From NCBI RefSeq assembly GCF_000616095.1, contig NZ_BAMS01000005.1:62001-126000 (forward strand): a stretch of 64,000 bases of DNA. Direction: 5' to 3'. Each line of letters begins with the position of its first letter. The first letter of the stretch is position 1. Under the pieces are notes generated by a model, which was not told where the DNA came from, ran no database searches, and was given only the letters and a program-made list of their open reading frames with translations. Shown piece by piece: positions 36,026 through 46,042 of this stretch. Origin of the DNA: Sneathiella glossodoripedis JCM 23214. Lineage in GTDB: Bacteria > Pseudomonadota > Alphaproteobacteria > Sneathiellales > Sneathiellaceae. The translations under genes and the position numbers were made by a program.

Positions 36026-37027
36026 TTATTTAGTAATTATTTTTTTGTCAGGATGGAACGCATGGTAGGCAAATGCGAAATCCACCCGATAGACAACATC
36101 AATGGGTTTATTATTGACCATTTTATAGGCAATTATATTACCTATGTCCGTTCCCTCTCCAATAATTGCGGCGTCTAGCGCAGAATTCTGCCCTTTTTCC
36201 CATTCAACAATTATTCCGTCCTGCGTCTCAATCCGCTTTTCCTTGCGTATATAATCAAGCGACCAAACATGTTCACCCACAGCAACTACTCGACTTAACG
36301 GTGCAACATTCGCGGGATATTCTCCGCGATAGAGAAAGGGAACATCCAAACTATCATAACCAACATAGGGGTTCTTTCCATAGGCCCGCGCGTTCGGATT
36401 ATTGGGTAGAAGGACCTCCGCTTCAGGAAAGCGCGATTTTAACCGGTTAAATGACTCAATACGCGCAGGAATCATGGTAAGAGATTCTCCGGTGAGATCC
36501 CCTACAATCGCTTCACCTGTAAATTGCTGCCACCAGCTTTCAGTTTGCCTGTCATACATCACAAGATCTGAATTACGAAGTTTACCGGTGGTTCCAAAAT
36601 CCAAAACAAGATCGCTGCCCCCTTCTCTCTTTAGTCGCCTGTCAAAAACAATTGATGCGTTGCACAGAGGGCAAAAGGTCACAGAAATCGGAATGCCCGC
36701 CAGTTCATCATTAACAATTTCATGCCACATCAACACCTGAAGTGGATAAGCGCGAGCCTTGCCGGAGATTTCAACGGTGATGACTGGTTCGTTTTTTGAG
36801 ATTCCTGATATTTTCCCTACTGGGGCAAAAATTGGGTTATCGATCGCGGGGATGCCATCTTTTGGGGGACCACCTGATAAAATTTCCTGAAAATTTACAC
36901 TGGTTTTCGTAAAGTCGGTGTTTGGCCACTCATATTTCCAAAAGTCAGGATCAGCACCCGCCGCCTTTATAAAAAGCAGGGAACCAAAAACACAGACCGT
37001 TAATTTAGCGATCAGATTTCTCATCAT
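36026..37027 (-). CDS. DUF3179 domain-containing secreted protein
   Basis: 333 residues with an N-terminal signal peptide (LTVCVFGSLLFIKAAGA). The DUF3179 core is clear: VLMWHEIVNDELAGIPISVTFCPLCNASIVFDR with its Cys pair, LRNSDLVMYDRQTESWWQQF and GYDSLDVPFLYRG. The family's function is unsettled; it is a periplasmic or exported protein. Start is one of two adjacent Met codons. The divergent LhgO-like gene starts 79 bp away. Confidence 0.88.
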   Translation of the reverse strand: MMRNLIAKLTVCVFGSLLFIKAAGADPDFWKYEWPNTDFTKTSVNFQEILSGGPPKDGIPAIDNPIFAPVGKISGISKNEPVITVEISGKARAYPLQVLMWHEIVNDELAGIPISVTFCPLCNASIVFDRRLKREGGSDLVLDFGTTGKLRNSDLVMYDRQTESWWQQFTGEAIVGDLTGESLTMIPARIESFNRLKSRFPEAEVLLPNNPNARAYGKNPYVGYDSLDVPFLYRGEYPANVAPLSRVVAVGEHVWSLDYIRKEKRIETQDGIIVEWEKGQNSALDAAIIGEGTDIGNIIAYKMVNNKPIDVVYRVDFAFAYHAFHPDKKIITK

Positions 37028-37105
37028 GATATGAGTTTAGAGCAAACCCAGGAAAACGTCCTGAAAACCATGTTCAATCTTTTGTGAAACTGCTAACACT
37101 CAGTT

Positions 37106-38203
37106 ATGGAAAAGGATTTTGACTCAGTAATAATTGGCGCAGGGGTAATTGGCCTGGCAATCGGGTATTCGCTTGCCAAACGCGGGCACAATGTTCTGAT
37201 TTTGGAGCGGAATGCCACTTTTGGTGAAGAAACTTCCTCGCGCAATTCTGAAGTTATTCATGCGGGGATTTATTATGCAGAAAACAGTCTGAAAGCGCGC
37301 CTGTGCGTGGAAGGAAAGAAGCTGCTTTATGCCTACTGCAGGACCCATAAAATACCTCACCAAAATTGTGGAAAATTGATTGTCGCAACCACTGAGCAGG
37401 AACTGGCTGTATTAAAGTCAATCCGAAACAAGGCCAATAAAAATGGTGTACATGACCTTGCAGATCTAACCGTACAGGATATCAAAAGGCTGGAGCCTCA
37501 GTTAAGCGCGACAGGCGGCCTTCTATCGCCATCAACGGGAATAATCGACACTCATCAGTATATGCTTTCACTGGTTGGAAATATCCAGAGTTTGGGAGGG
37601 CATATCGCTTATCAGTCACCCTTTGAGGCAGCGACTGTCAGAGAGGATGGCTTTGTGATCACATGTGGAGACACAGAAATCACCTGCACCTATCTGGTGA
37701 ACTCCGGAGGACTTCAAAGCCAACTCGTCTCGTCAAATATAAAAGGCTTGGCCAAAAGTACCATCCCCCAGCGTCACCTGACCAAAGGCAGCTACTTTAC
37801 CATGTCAAAGCCCAGCCCTTTTAAACATTTGATTTATCCGGTCCCAAACACAGCAAGCCTCGGAGTACATGTGACCCTTGATCTGGCTGGGCAGGTTCGT
37901 TTTGGACCTGATCAGGAATGGGTTCAGGCCATAGACTACTCGGTTGATCCAGCGAGAGCAGAGAGTTTTTATGAAGCCATTCGAAAATATTATCCGGCCT
38001 TACCCGATAATTGCCTGCAAAGCGCTTATTCAGGCATCAGGCCAAAAATACAGGGCCCTAATGACCCGATGATGGATTTCTGTATCCAAGGCCCGAAAGA
38101 GCATGGCATTGACGGATTAATGTGCCTGTATGGTATGGAAAGCCCCGGCCTGACTTCCAGCCTTGCCATTGGTGAATATGTTGCAAATGGCCTTAATGCA
38201 TGA
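37106..38203 (+). CDS. FAD-dependent oxidoreductase, L-2-hydroxyglutarate oxidase (LhgO)-like
   Basis: 365 residues. DAO-type flavoprotein: IIGAGVIGLAIGYSLAKRG with Glu-Arg after it, SSRNSEVIHAGIYY (family-specific substrate loop), GGLLSPSTGIIDTHQYM and the C-terminal GMESPGLTSSLAIGEYVA. LhgO enzymes oxidise L-2-hydroxyglutarate to 2-oxoglutarate and pass electrons to quinone; related proteins act on other 2-hydroxyacids. Monocistronic as far as I can see, 208 bp before the leucine dehydrogenase start. Confidence 0.85.
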   Translation: MEKDFDSVIIGAGVIGLAIGYSLAKRGHNVLILERNATFGEETSSRNSEVIHAGIYYAENSLKARLCVEGKKLLYAYCRTHKIPHQNCGKLIVATTEQELAVLKSIRNKANKNGVHDLADLTVQDIKRLEPQLSATGGLLSPSTGIIDTHQYMLSLVGNIQSLGGHIAYQSPFEAATVREDGFVITCGDTEITCTYLVNSGGLQSQLVSSNIKGLAKSTIPQRHLTKGSYFTMSKPSPFKHLIYPVPNTASLGVHVTLDLAGQVRFGPDQEWVQAIDYSVDPARAESFYEAIRKYYPALPDNCLQSAYSGIRPKIQGPNDPMMDFCIQGPKEHGIDGLMCLYGMESPGLTSSLAIGEYVANGLNA

Positions 38204-38411
38204 ATCTATTTTTAAGTTCACTCTCTTTTTATAAGAACACAAACGATACAGCACATCGATAATATTTCATTTTTTTCTTATTTTAATTCCTCATATTTCG
38301 CAGAAAAGCGCCTTTTCGCAAGCTTAATGCGAATTTGAAAAGTTCTCATCCTGCCTATTGATTTTTCCTTCAAAAGCGAAAAATCCTTACCAGATCGGGA
38401 GGATATTTTTT

Positions 38412-39481
38412 ATGACTATTTTTAATTCCAACGAATTTTATGACCATGAAAGCGTCCTATTTTTCAAGGACAGAACAACCGGTCTAAAGGCAATTATTGC
38501 TATTCATGATACCACACTCGGGCCAGCGCTTGGTGGCACACGAATGTGGAATTACGCCAGTGAAGAGGAGGCAATAACAGACGTACTGCGCTTATCAAAG
38601 GGCATGACGTATAAATCCTCACTTGCGGGTTTAAATCTGGGCGGTGGGAAGTCGGTTATCATAGGTGACCCACAGCAGGATGGGACCGAAGCCTTGTTCA
38701 GGGCGTTCGGAAAAGCGGTACACCGTCTTAACGGAAATTATATTGCTGCCGAAGACGTAGGAACAACAGTTCAACGTATGGAATGGGCTCGTAAATCCAC
38801 GCCGTATATTTCCGGGATTTCCGAGGGTGGTGCTGGCGATCCATCCCCGGCCACATCCTTTGGCGTCTTCAATGGCATTACGGCTGCTGTAAAATACAAG
38901 CTCAAAACGGACAGCTTGCGTGGATTGACCATCGCGGTTCAGGGGCTTGGAAATGTAGGGATGGGACTGTGCGGATATCTCCATGAGGCAGGCGCAAAAC
39001 TTATTGTCACTGACATTAACAGGCAATCAGTTCAAAAAGCACAGGAGCTTTTTGGAGCCACCGCGGTTGAACCTGAACATATTCTGGATCAGGACGCCGA
39101 CATCTTTGCCCCCTGTGCATTGGGGGCCGTCCTGAACGACGCTTCAATTCCCAGGCTCAAAGTGCAGATAGTTGCCGGTGCCGCAAATAACCAACTCGAA
39201 AAGCCACGACATGGAAAAGCGCTACGTGATCTGAACATTCTCTACGCACCGGATTACGCAATTAACGCCGGTGGCATCATATTAATCAGCAATGAGGCCC
39301 AAACTTCAATCGCGAAAAAGCGATGAATCAAGTTGCCAAAATCCATGAAACCGCTTTGGATATATTCAAACGGTCGGATAAAGAAAACCGCCCAACACAT
39401 GAAATCGCCGACCAAATGGCCCTTGAAAGGGTTGAGGCGGCGAGGGCAAAAAGGATTAATGTCGATAGACTGACCGGTTAG
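38412..39481 (+). pseudogene. Leucine dehydrogenase (Glu/Leu/Phe/Val dehydrogenase family), frameshifted near the C-terminus
   Basis: The main frame gives about 304 residues with LNLGGGKSVIIGDP (catalytic Lys), AAEDVGTT, GLGNVGMGLCGYL and APDYAINAGGI. It then stops at 39326 in SIAKKR. In another frame the family's tail continues to 39481: NREKAMNQVAKIHETALDIFK. Adding one base at about 39298-39305 (CCC or AAA run) joins them into about 356 residues, normal for branched-chain amino acid dehydrogenases that deaminate leucine to 2-oxoisocaproate with NAD. GGAGG before ATG 38412 decides the start over an upstream TTG. Likely a sequence error; stop lies 2 bp from the convergent acyltransferase gene. 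Confidence 0.86.
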
Positions 39482-39483
39482 TT

Positions 39484-40365
39484 TTACCAGCGATTGTGAA
39501 CCCAGAACCAGTGGTCCGGTCGCTCTCTAATCCAGTCTTCGTATATCTCATTAATGGTGGTCAGGAAACTGACCACATTTTTTTGAGTATCCCCATCGGT
39601 AGGCGCATAGATCGCCGGATATACTGTCACTTGCATTTGTCCGCCTTCCGTTCTTTCGGCGCGGATAGGATAGACCGGAAGTTTCAGCTTGCACGCGAAA
39701 TCAGCGATCGCTGTTGCTGTCATTGCATCTCGACCAAAAAACGGGATTGGCACCCCACTATTTTGCTTTTGATCATTTAGCAGCGCGATGGGCCTGTTTT
39801 CCTTAATCGCTTTGATTAATGAGCGTGCCCCTGACTTTCCCTTAGGAACGAATTCATAACCAACACCTTTTCTCTCTTGCTGGAAGTAATTCTCAACCAA
39901 AGGATTGTTCGCCGCACGATACACGATATTTACGTCAACATTGCAATATTTTCCGGCAAGAGCTGTCGCTTCCCACGGACCGTAATGCGCGGTTACAAAT
40001 ATGGCAGACTGGCCACTTGCAACAAATTCATCCAGGTACTCCTGCCCAACAAGCCTGACGTCATCCTCGCTAAATTTCAAATCCCGGACAAACGGAATTT
40101 CTGCAGCATTGCGCCCCAGATTATCCCACATCTTCTTTAGAACACGGTCGCGCTCTTCAAGGTCAAGCTCAGGCAATGCGGCGCTAATATTTTCAACAGC
40201 AGTTTTATGTGCCGTCAAAAGCGGTCCAATTTTGCGACCAAGCCACCCCCCAAGATTTGACGCACGTTTTCGGCCAAGCACTCTGAAAATAAAGAAAAAA
40301 GTACGAGCAAGCGCATATTCCAACGAATATCTGATGCGGCGCGACACCGGAATTTTCTTATGCAT
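39484..40365 (-). CDS. Lysophospholipid/lauroyl acyltransferase (LpxL/HtrB family)
   Basis: 293 residues, N-terminal membrane-associated helix (LARTFFFIFRVLG). The LPLAT catalytic motif HYGPWE (H-x4-E form) in VTAHYGPWEATALAG, then YRAANNPLVE and ALLNDQKQNSGVPIPFFGRDA, are those of secondary acyltransferases adding a fatty acid to lipid A precursors. It overlaps lpxK by 8 bp and is last in a four-gene envelope cluster. The donor chain length cannot be told. Confidence 0.9.
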   Translation of the reverse strand: MHKKIPVSRRIRYSLEYALARTFFFIFRVLGRKRASNLGGWLGRKIGPLLTAHKTAVENISAALPELDLEERDRVLKKMWDNLGRNAAEIPFVRDLKFSEDDVRLVGQEYLDEFVASGQSAIFVTAHYGPWEATALAGKYCNVDVNIVYRAANNPLVENYFQQERKGVGYEFVPKGKSGARSLIKAIKENRPIALLNDQKQNSGVPIPFFGRDAMTATAIADFACKLKLPVYPIRAERTEGGQMQVTVYPAIYAPTDGDTQKNVVSFLTTINEIYEDWIRERPDHWFWVHNRW

Positions 40366-41344
40366 GCTCTGGACTACCTAACGAACTCAAAACCAGATTT
40401 TTCAGTGCCTGCGGTTGTTCAAATATCAAATCAATATCAAACACTGTTGTCATTAATCTGGCTTCAGCGGGCAAACGAACATAATCTTTACGCGTTGTCA
40501 CCAACGCAGCATTATGCAAAGTGGCGCGTTCCACCAGTTTCATGATGTCACCCTGTTTATATCGATAGTGATCAGCAAATTCCACCTTTTCAACAACTTC
40601 CGCCCCCGCTTTCGCAAGGCTGTTGAAAAACTTCTCAGGTCGACCGATACCTGCAAACGCAACAACACGCTCACCCACCAGCTCACGCTGCAACGCATGG
40701 GGCACAATGTTTGCCTTAAACAGCGGTTTTCCATGGGTATCGAGATTCTGAACAGCACCTCCGGAACCTATTGTTACAACTGCGTCTGACCGCTGTAAGG
40801 CTTCATCGAAAGGCTCTCTAAGTGGGCCTGCTGGCAACAAGCGGCCGTTCCCGAGACCGAATTCACCATCAAGAACCAAAATGGATATTGTTTTCACCAA
40901 TGAACGGTTCTGAAAACCGTCATCCATGACGATTACGTCTGCGCCCGCCTCAACAGCAGCCTTAGCTCCCAAAACTCGATTTTTACTAACCCAAGTTGGT
41001 GCCACAGATGCGAGCAATAAAGGTTCATCACCAACTTTTTCGGATGTATGTACATCCAGCACAACCCGCTCTGGCCCCTTAATTTCCCCGCCATAACCTC
41101 GTGACAGAAAATGAACCCGCAGACCTTCCTTGATCAACAGCTTTGCGACGCTAACAGCGACTGGTGTCTTTCCTGCACCACCTGCAACCACATTGCCGAT
41201 GCAGATTAAAGGTATGGGAATTGCCAAAGGTGTCTGCCTGCTGCGGTTTAATTGATCAAAAATTCTGTAAAGCACGCTAATTGGAGCCAATAACTTTGGC
41301 ATCAGTGAACCAGACTGTGAATTCCAGAATTTGGGTGCCTTCAC
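40358..41344 (-). CDS. lpxK: Tetraacyldisaccharide 4'-kinase
   Basis: 328 residues. Short N-terminal membrane helix region, P-loop CIGNVVAGGAGKTPVAVSVAKLL and DDGFQNRSL are diagnostic of LpxK. The enzyme phosphorylates the 4'-position of the lipid A disaccharide on the inner face of the inner membrane with ATP. Its start overlaps the waaA stop by 4 bp and its end overlaps the acyltransferase, so the cluster is tightly coupled. Confidence 0.94.
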   Translation of the reverse strand: MKAPKFWNSQSGSLMPKLLAPISVLYRIFDQLNRSRQTPLAIPIPLICIGNVVAGGAGKTPVAVSVAKLLIKEGLRVHFLSRGYGGEIKGPERVVLDVHTSEKVGDEPLLLASVAPTWVSKNRVLGAKAAVEAGADVIVMDDGFQNRSLVKTISILVLDGEFGLGNGRLLPAGPLREPFDEALQRSDAVVTIGSGGAVQNLDTHGKPLFKANIVPHALQRELVGERVVAFAGIGRPEKFFNSLAKAGAEVVEKVEFADHYRYKQGDIMKLVERATLHNAALVTTRKDYVRLPAEARLMTTVFDIDLIFEQPQALKNLVLSSLGSPEHA

Positions 41345-42612
41345 TTGCCATTTCCCGCAATTGCTTTTTCCACCTGATTTGAAAGGTGTCCCAGCAGCGC
41401 CTCACCCGACTTTACAACTTCACGTGCATTGTGCGCAAGCTTGCCTCTAACACGCAACTCACTAAATAGCGAAGAAGCCGCAGTGACAAGCTCCGTGCCA
41501 TTAGAAACCTGCAATGCAGCCTGATTGTCAAGCAAATCCATTGCTATATCTTCAAAATTGGACATGTCAGCCCCAAACAGGATTGCACAATCAAGACGAG
41601 CGGCTTCCAATGGGTTTTGCCCCCCTTTTTCTACAAGAGATCCCCCGATAAACACAATATCTACCAGCCTGTAAAAAAGTCCAAGCTCACCGATCGTATC
41701 TGCCAGATACACATCTGTCGTCTCTTGAATATCTTCACGGACTGACCGCTGAGCCACGTTAAAACCGGCTTCCTCCAACTTCTTGCGAATTTCTGGCGCG
41801 CGCTCAGGATGCCGCGGAACAATTATGGTAAGAAGCGATTTGAAATTTTCTTTTAAAGCCAGATGCACTCCAGCGATAACTGCTTCCTCCCCTTTATGGG
41901 TGCTTGCTGCAAGCCAGCATTTCCGTTCCTTGGTCGCATTACGAAGAACTCTGAATGTATCTTTTTGATACGGCAATGGCGGCGAACAAAATTTAAGATT
42001 ACCCAGCGTTTCAACATTTTTGGCACCAAAATATTCCAACCTGTCAGCCGTAATCTGATTTTGCGCGTGAATATAGTCAAAGCACTTAATCAGCTTCTTG
42101 ATCATGCTGCCCGTTTTTCGCCACATATTGAACGATTTGGATGTCATCCGAGCATTGACGAGCAGCATCGGAATTTGCCGGCGTTTGGTTTGCGTTATCA
42201 AGTTGGGCCAAATCTCAGATTCCAGCCAAATAGCAGCCTGTGGTTGCCAATAGTCCAAAAACCGCCGAACAGCTTCTTTAGTGTCAATGGGGATATATTG
42301 ATGGAATGCACCGGCAGGTAATCGCTCTTCCATGAGACGCGCTGAGGTTACAGAACCCGTCGTCAGCATAATTGTCCGATTACTATTTCGAGCCAACAAA
42401 TTTTGAATAAGCGGAAGCGTTGACATCGACTCGCCGACAGAAGCTGCGTGAATCCAGAGTAGCTCACCTGCCGGCCGTTGTCGGCCCGGATCACCAAAGC
42501 GTTCCTCATATCGATTTTCATCTTCCTTGCCCTCAGCAAGCCTTTTCTTGATATGCGCTTTAATTAGAGGCGTTGAGAGTGACAAAAACCAGTTATAAAC
42601 AGTCAAATACAT
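41341..42612 (-). CDS. waaA: 3-deoxy-D-manno-octulosonic acid transferase
   Basis: 423 residues. An N-terminal membrane anchor, the acceptor-domain motif LWIHAASVGESMSTLPLI with its catalytic Glu, and the second-domain FIGGSLVEKGGQNPLEAA are characteristic of KdtA/WaaA. It adds Kdo from CMP-Kdo to lipid IVA. It lies 4 bp after the DUF374 gene and overlaps lpxK, in the order DUF374-waaA-lpxK-acyltransferase, a common alphaproteobacterial layout. Confidence 0.94.
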   Translation of the reverse strand: MYLTVYNWFLSLSTPLIKAHIKKRLAEGKEDENRYEERFGDPGRQRPAGELLWIHAASVGESMSTLPLIQNLLARNSNRTIMLTTGSVTSARLMEERLPAGAFHQYIPIDTKEAVRRFLDYWQPQAAIWLESEIWPNLITQTKRRQIPMLLVNARMTSKSFNMWRKTGSMIKKLIKCFDYIHAQNQITADRLEYFGAKNVETLGNLKFCSPPLPYQKDTFRVLRNATKERKCWLAASTHKGEEAVIAGVHLALKENFKSLLTIIVPRHPERAPEIRKKLEEAGFNVAQRSVREDIQETTDVYLADTIGELGLFYRLVDIVFIGGSLVEKGGQNPLEAARLDCAILFGADMSNFEDIAMDLLDNQAALQVSNGTELVTAASSLFSELRVRGKLAHNAREVVKSGEALLGHLSNQVEKAIAGNGK

Positions 42613-42616
42613 AAAA

Positions 42617-43360
42617 TCACGTCACTCTCTGGTTTTTTTTCACGACCTCTTCCGCTGGGGCGGGCTCAACAGGTTGTTGACAGCATAATTGATCGCTTGA
42701 TTGCGTGACCTGAGTCAATTGTTCTTCTATCACTCGTTTCATTCTCTCATGGGCCCCATTTTCGTCTTTACGCGGTACATATATGGGATCTCCCCATACC
42801 ATGACCCCTTTCGCAAAAGGCTTAGCAAGCGCAAAACGATCCCAACTTTTCAAATACTTCATGCGCGTTGTCGCAAAGCTAACCGGGAAAATGGGGAGGC
42901 CGGTCATCGCAGCAATTGCAACAATCCCTTTTTGTGCTCGCATTCTGGGTCCGCGCGGCCCGTCCGGCGTAATGATTGCGACTTCGTTCCGTTTGGTCAC
43001 CTTCAGCAACTCCTTAAACGCTGCCGCTCCTCCTTGAGAGCTCGAACCCCTTACACTATCGACTCCTAATGGCTTCACAGTCCTCGCAATTAATTCCCCA
43101 TCACCATGCTGGGAAATCATTACGCTGAATTTCCCATGTGAGGGCAACAAGGGCGCCATCATCAACAAACGACCATGCCAAAACGCAATGATGAAGGGCT
43201 TTCCATCCTTCACCATTTGCATCGGCACTTCGTCATTTATCCGTCTCCAGCGCGTAGTTTTGTATACAAACCAAATATAGGCCGTCGCCAAAGCGCTTAT
43301 ACAAGTAACTGCCAGATCGCTTTTCAAGAGTTTCTTCAAGACCGAATTGAACCCTACCAA
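42617..43360 (-). CDS. DUF374 lysophospholipid acyltransferase family protein
   Basis: 247 residues, one membrane-associated segment near the start. DUF374 marks are PFIIAFWHGRLLMMAPLL, SQHGDGELIARTV, VRGSSSQGGAAAFKELL and ITPDGPRGPRM. The fold is that of glycerolipid acyltransferases. It heads the Kdo/lipid A cluster, so a role in lipid A or phospholipid acylation is inferred. Pro/Glu-rich C-terminal tail with no known role. Confidence 0.88.
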   Translation of the reverse strand: MVGFNSVLKKLLKSDLAVTCISALATAYIWFVYKTTRWRRINDEVPMQMVKDGKPFIIAFWHGRLLMMAPLLPSHGKFSVMISQHGDGELIARTVKPLGVDSVRGSSSQGGAAAFKELLKVTKRNEVAIITPDGPRGPRMRAQKGIVAIAAMTGLPIFPVSFATTRMKYLKSWDRFALAKPFAKGVMVWGDPIYVPRKDENGAHERMKRVIEEQLTQVTQSSDQLCCQQPVEPAPAEEVVKKNQRVT

Positions 43361-43519
43361 ATCAAAATTCTTCTGAAGCGTATATCGCGTCAGGATTGTT
43401 ATTGCCAGCCATTATACGGAAATGTCGCCGCATCCCACATTGTTATATTGCCGCCAGATGGATAAATTACTAATCTTGAAACCCAAATAAAAATATTTGT
43501 CCCACAACTGAGCTCTTAT

Positions 43520-45586
43520 ATGTCTGCTGCATCTAAACCGGAAATTTTTTCGTCTGCCTGTCCTCACGATTGCCCATCCACTTGCTCGCTAGAAGTTGAA
43601 AAACTGGGCCCTCAAAAAATTGGTCGCGTCAGAGGAGCTGAAGACAATAGTTACACAGCGGGGGTCATCTGTGCAAAGGTTGCGCGCTATGCTGAGAGGA
43701 CACATCACCCTGATCGGCTGATGCATCCTCTCAAACGGGTTGGTGCAAAAGGAGAGGGCAAATGGGAGCGTATAAGTTGGGAAGAAGCCCTCGATACCGT
43801 TGCCAATAAATTTCTCGAACAAGAGAAAAAATTGGGACCCGAAACCGTATGGCCATACTACTATGCGGGCACCATGGGACTTGTGCACCGTGACGGCATC
43901 AATCGCTTGCGTCATGTAAAAAAGTACGCCGGCCAGGAATCTACAATTTGCATCAATCTTGCCAGAGCGGGGTGGAAAGCCGGCGTTGGCGTTTATCGCG
44001 GAGCAGATCCAAGAGAGATGGCAAAGTCAGATCTTGTTGTAATTTGGGGCACTAACGCGGTTCATACTCAGATCAATGTCATGACACATGCCACACGCGC
44101 CCGAAAGGAACGAGGCGCCAAAATAGTGGTAATTGATCCTTATCGCAATGCAACCGCCATAGCAGCCGACCATCACCTGATGCTTAAACCCGGTACAGAC
44201 GGTGCATTGGCACTCGGTATCATGCATATATTATTCAGAGATGGCATGGCTGATCGGGAGTATTTGGAAAAATACACACGGGATTTTCTCGAATTTGAAG
44301 AACATTTGCAAACAAAGACCCCACAATGGGCATCTGATATTACTGGACTCACAGTCGCCGAAATTACAGAGGTCGCCCATTTAATTGGCAAAACACCGAA
44401 GACGTTCCTACGGCTTGGATATGGGTTTACACGTAGTCGCAATGGTGCAGTTAACATGCATGCTGCTACATGTATTGCTGCCGTTACCGGCAGCTGGAAA
44501 CACGAAGGCGGCGGAGCTTTTCATACAAATGGCGCAATTTTCCATTGGGATATGTCCCTGATTGAGGGGCATGATGCCCTTGATCCAAAAGTTCGTATGC
44601 TCGATCAATCCCGCATCGGTCCGGTTTTAACTGGGGATCCGCAGGACCTTAAAGATGGACCGCCGATAACAGCAATGCTCATCCAAAACACCAATCCAAT
44701 GGATGTTGCCCCTGAACTTGCAAAAGTTCACGCTGGCTTCGCGCGCGAAGACCTTTTTGTATGTGTGCATGAGCAGTTCATGACAGAAACTGCAAAAATG
44801 GCCGATATCGTACTCCCCGCAACAACCTTTGTGGAGCATGATGACATCTATCAGGGAGGCGGTCAGAACCACATTACGCTTGGGCGGAAAGTCATTGAAC
44901 CTTTAGGTGAATGCCGTTCAAACCACTGGGTCATATGCGAACTGGCAAAACGACTGGGTGCAGAGCATGAAGGATTTCAGCTTACAGAAATTGAGCTAAT
45001 TGAAAAATTGCTAAAATCATCCGGCTGGCCCGATGTGGAAACCTTTATGCAATCCAAATGGGTAGACGCACAAGTTCCCTTTGAAGAAGCGCATTTTCTC
45101 AATGGTTTCGGCCATGAGGATGGTAAATTTCACTTCGCCGCTGACTGGTCAGAGGTAGGACGCAATTTCAGCGGTATGCCGGCCCTCCCCGACCATTGGG
45201 ACGTTATTCAGAAACCTGATGAGCAGCACCCCTATCGTCTGGTGACTGCGCCGGCGAGAAATTTTCTCAACACCTCGTTTACGGCAACTCCATCTTCGCT
45301 TAAACGTGAAAAACGGCCGACTGTTCTCCTCCACCCAGAGGATGCCAAGAATATCGGGGTAAATCAGGATGATGTAGTCCGTATGGGCAACGCGCAAGGC
45401 TCACTGCTTATCCATGTTGATATTTTTGATGGATTACAGCCAGGAACGGTTGTCGTAGAAGGAATTTGGCCGAACAAACACTTCATCGAAAAAATTGGTA
45501 TTAACCTACTTGTAGGTGCGGACGCTGCAAAGCCAAATGGCGGAGCCGCTTTTCACGACACGGCAGTATGGATCAAGCCTAATTGA
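43520..45586 (+). CDS. Molybdopterin-dependent oxidoreductase with [4Fe-4S] site
   Basis: 688 residues. N-terminal iron-sulfur motif C14-x3-C18-x3-C22-x28-C51 (CPHDCPSTC ... GVICAK), then molybdopterin domains (WKHEGGGAFHTNGAIF, VLPATTFVEHDD) and a C-terminal dinucleotide-binding beta barrel (RLVTAPARNFLNTSF ... VVVEGIWPN). This is the DMSO-reductase superfamily, like soluble formate dehydrogenase/oxidoreductases. No Tat signal, so cytoplasmic. The substrate is unknown, and no electron-transfer subunit is adjacent. The stop is 1 bp from the convergent DUF1489 gene. Confidence 0.87.
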   Translation: MSAASKPEIFSSACPHDCPSTCSLEVEKLGPQKIGRVRGAEDNSYTAGVICAKVARYAERTHHPDRLMHPLKRVGAKGEGKWERISWEEALDTVANKFLEQEKKLGPETVWPYYYAGTMGLVHRDGINRLRHVKKYAGQESTICINLARAGWKAGVGVYRGADPREMAKSDLVVIWGTNAVHTQINVMTHATRARKERGAKIVVIDPYRNATAIAADHHLMLKPGTDGALALGIMHILFRDGMADREYLEKYTRDFLEFEEHLQTKTPQWASDITGLTVAEITEVAHLIGKTPKTFLRLGYGFTRSRNGAVNMHAATCIAAVTGSWKHEGGGAFHTNGAIFHWDMSLIEGHDALDPKVRMLDQSRIGPVLTGDPQDLKDGPPITAMLIQNTNPMDVAPELAKVHAGFAREDLFVCVHEQFMTETAKMADIVLPATTFVEHDDIYQGGGQNHITLGRKVIEPLGECRSNHWVICELAKRLGAEHEGFQLTEIELIEKLLKSSGWPDVETFMQSKWVDAQVPFEEAHFLNGFGHEDGKFHFAADWSEVGRNFSGMPALPDHWDVIQKPDEQHPYRLVTAPARNFLNTSFTATPSSLKREKRPTVLLHPEDAKNIGVNQDDVVRMGNAQGSLLIHVDIFDGLQPGTVVVEGIWPNKHFIEKIGINLLVGADAAKPNGGAAFHDTAVWIKPN

Positions 45587-45587
45587 C

Positions 45588-46021
45588 CTAAAGAAGGCCA
45601 AGCTCTCTTAATTCCGCCGCCATTTCTGGGGAAAGCTCACCTTCGCTTTCCTCATCATCATTGGCTTCTTCGACAATATCGCGAAGATCTCGCGGCGCAT
45701 CAGCGGCTTCAAGGTATCGCCAGCCTGATGCGGCCCTCGTTTGACCAGTTCGGTTTCAACAAGCTCTGAGTCAAGTACAAGTCCGCATTTTTCGCCTTCG
45801 TGATCAATCAACCGCTCAAGCTCAACGACACGTTGTCGAACCGCAATATGCCCTTTGATTATCCAGTAGAGCGATCCACCATCTAGTAACTCTGCTTCCC
45901 TTTGCGGGCGTTGCTTGGTTACATGGCAGATCGGTCCGGCAATCAACCTCCTGGCTTGCGAACTCCTAAGCTGTTCGATTGATGAAATGCCCACACAGAC
46001 TTTAACCAGATGTACCGTCAT
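45588..46021 (-). pseudogene. DUF1489 family protein, frameshifted
   Basis: The open frame starts as DUF1489 (MTVHLVKVCVGISSIEQL, RHVT-type CHVTKQRPQREAELLDGGSLYWIIKG) but its tail after GPHQ is out of family. Adding one G at about 45725 (CAGGCTGG to CAGGGCTGG) gives GPHQGWRYLEAADAPRDL, the family's conserved ending, and continues to a stop at 45588-45590 through an acidic tail (EANDDEESEGELSPEM). The repaired protein is about 144 residues, normal length. Function unknown. It follows the HMG-CoA lyase gene by 21 bp on the same strand. Confidence 0.85.
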
Positions 46022-46042
46022 GTATCCTGTTTCTTTTTGTTG

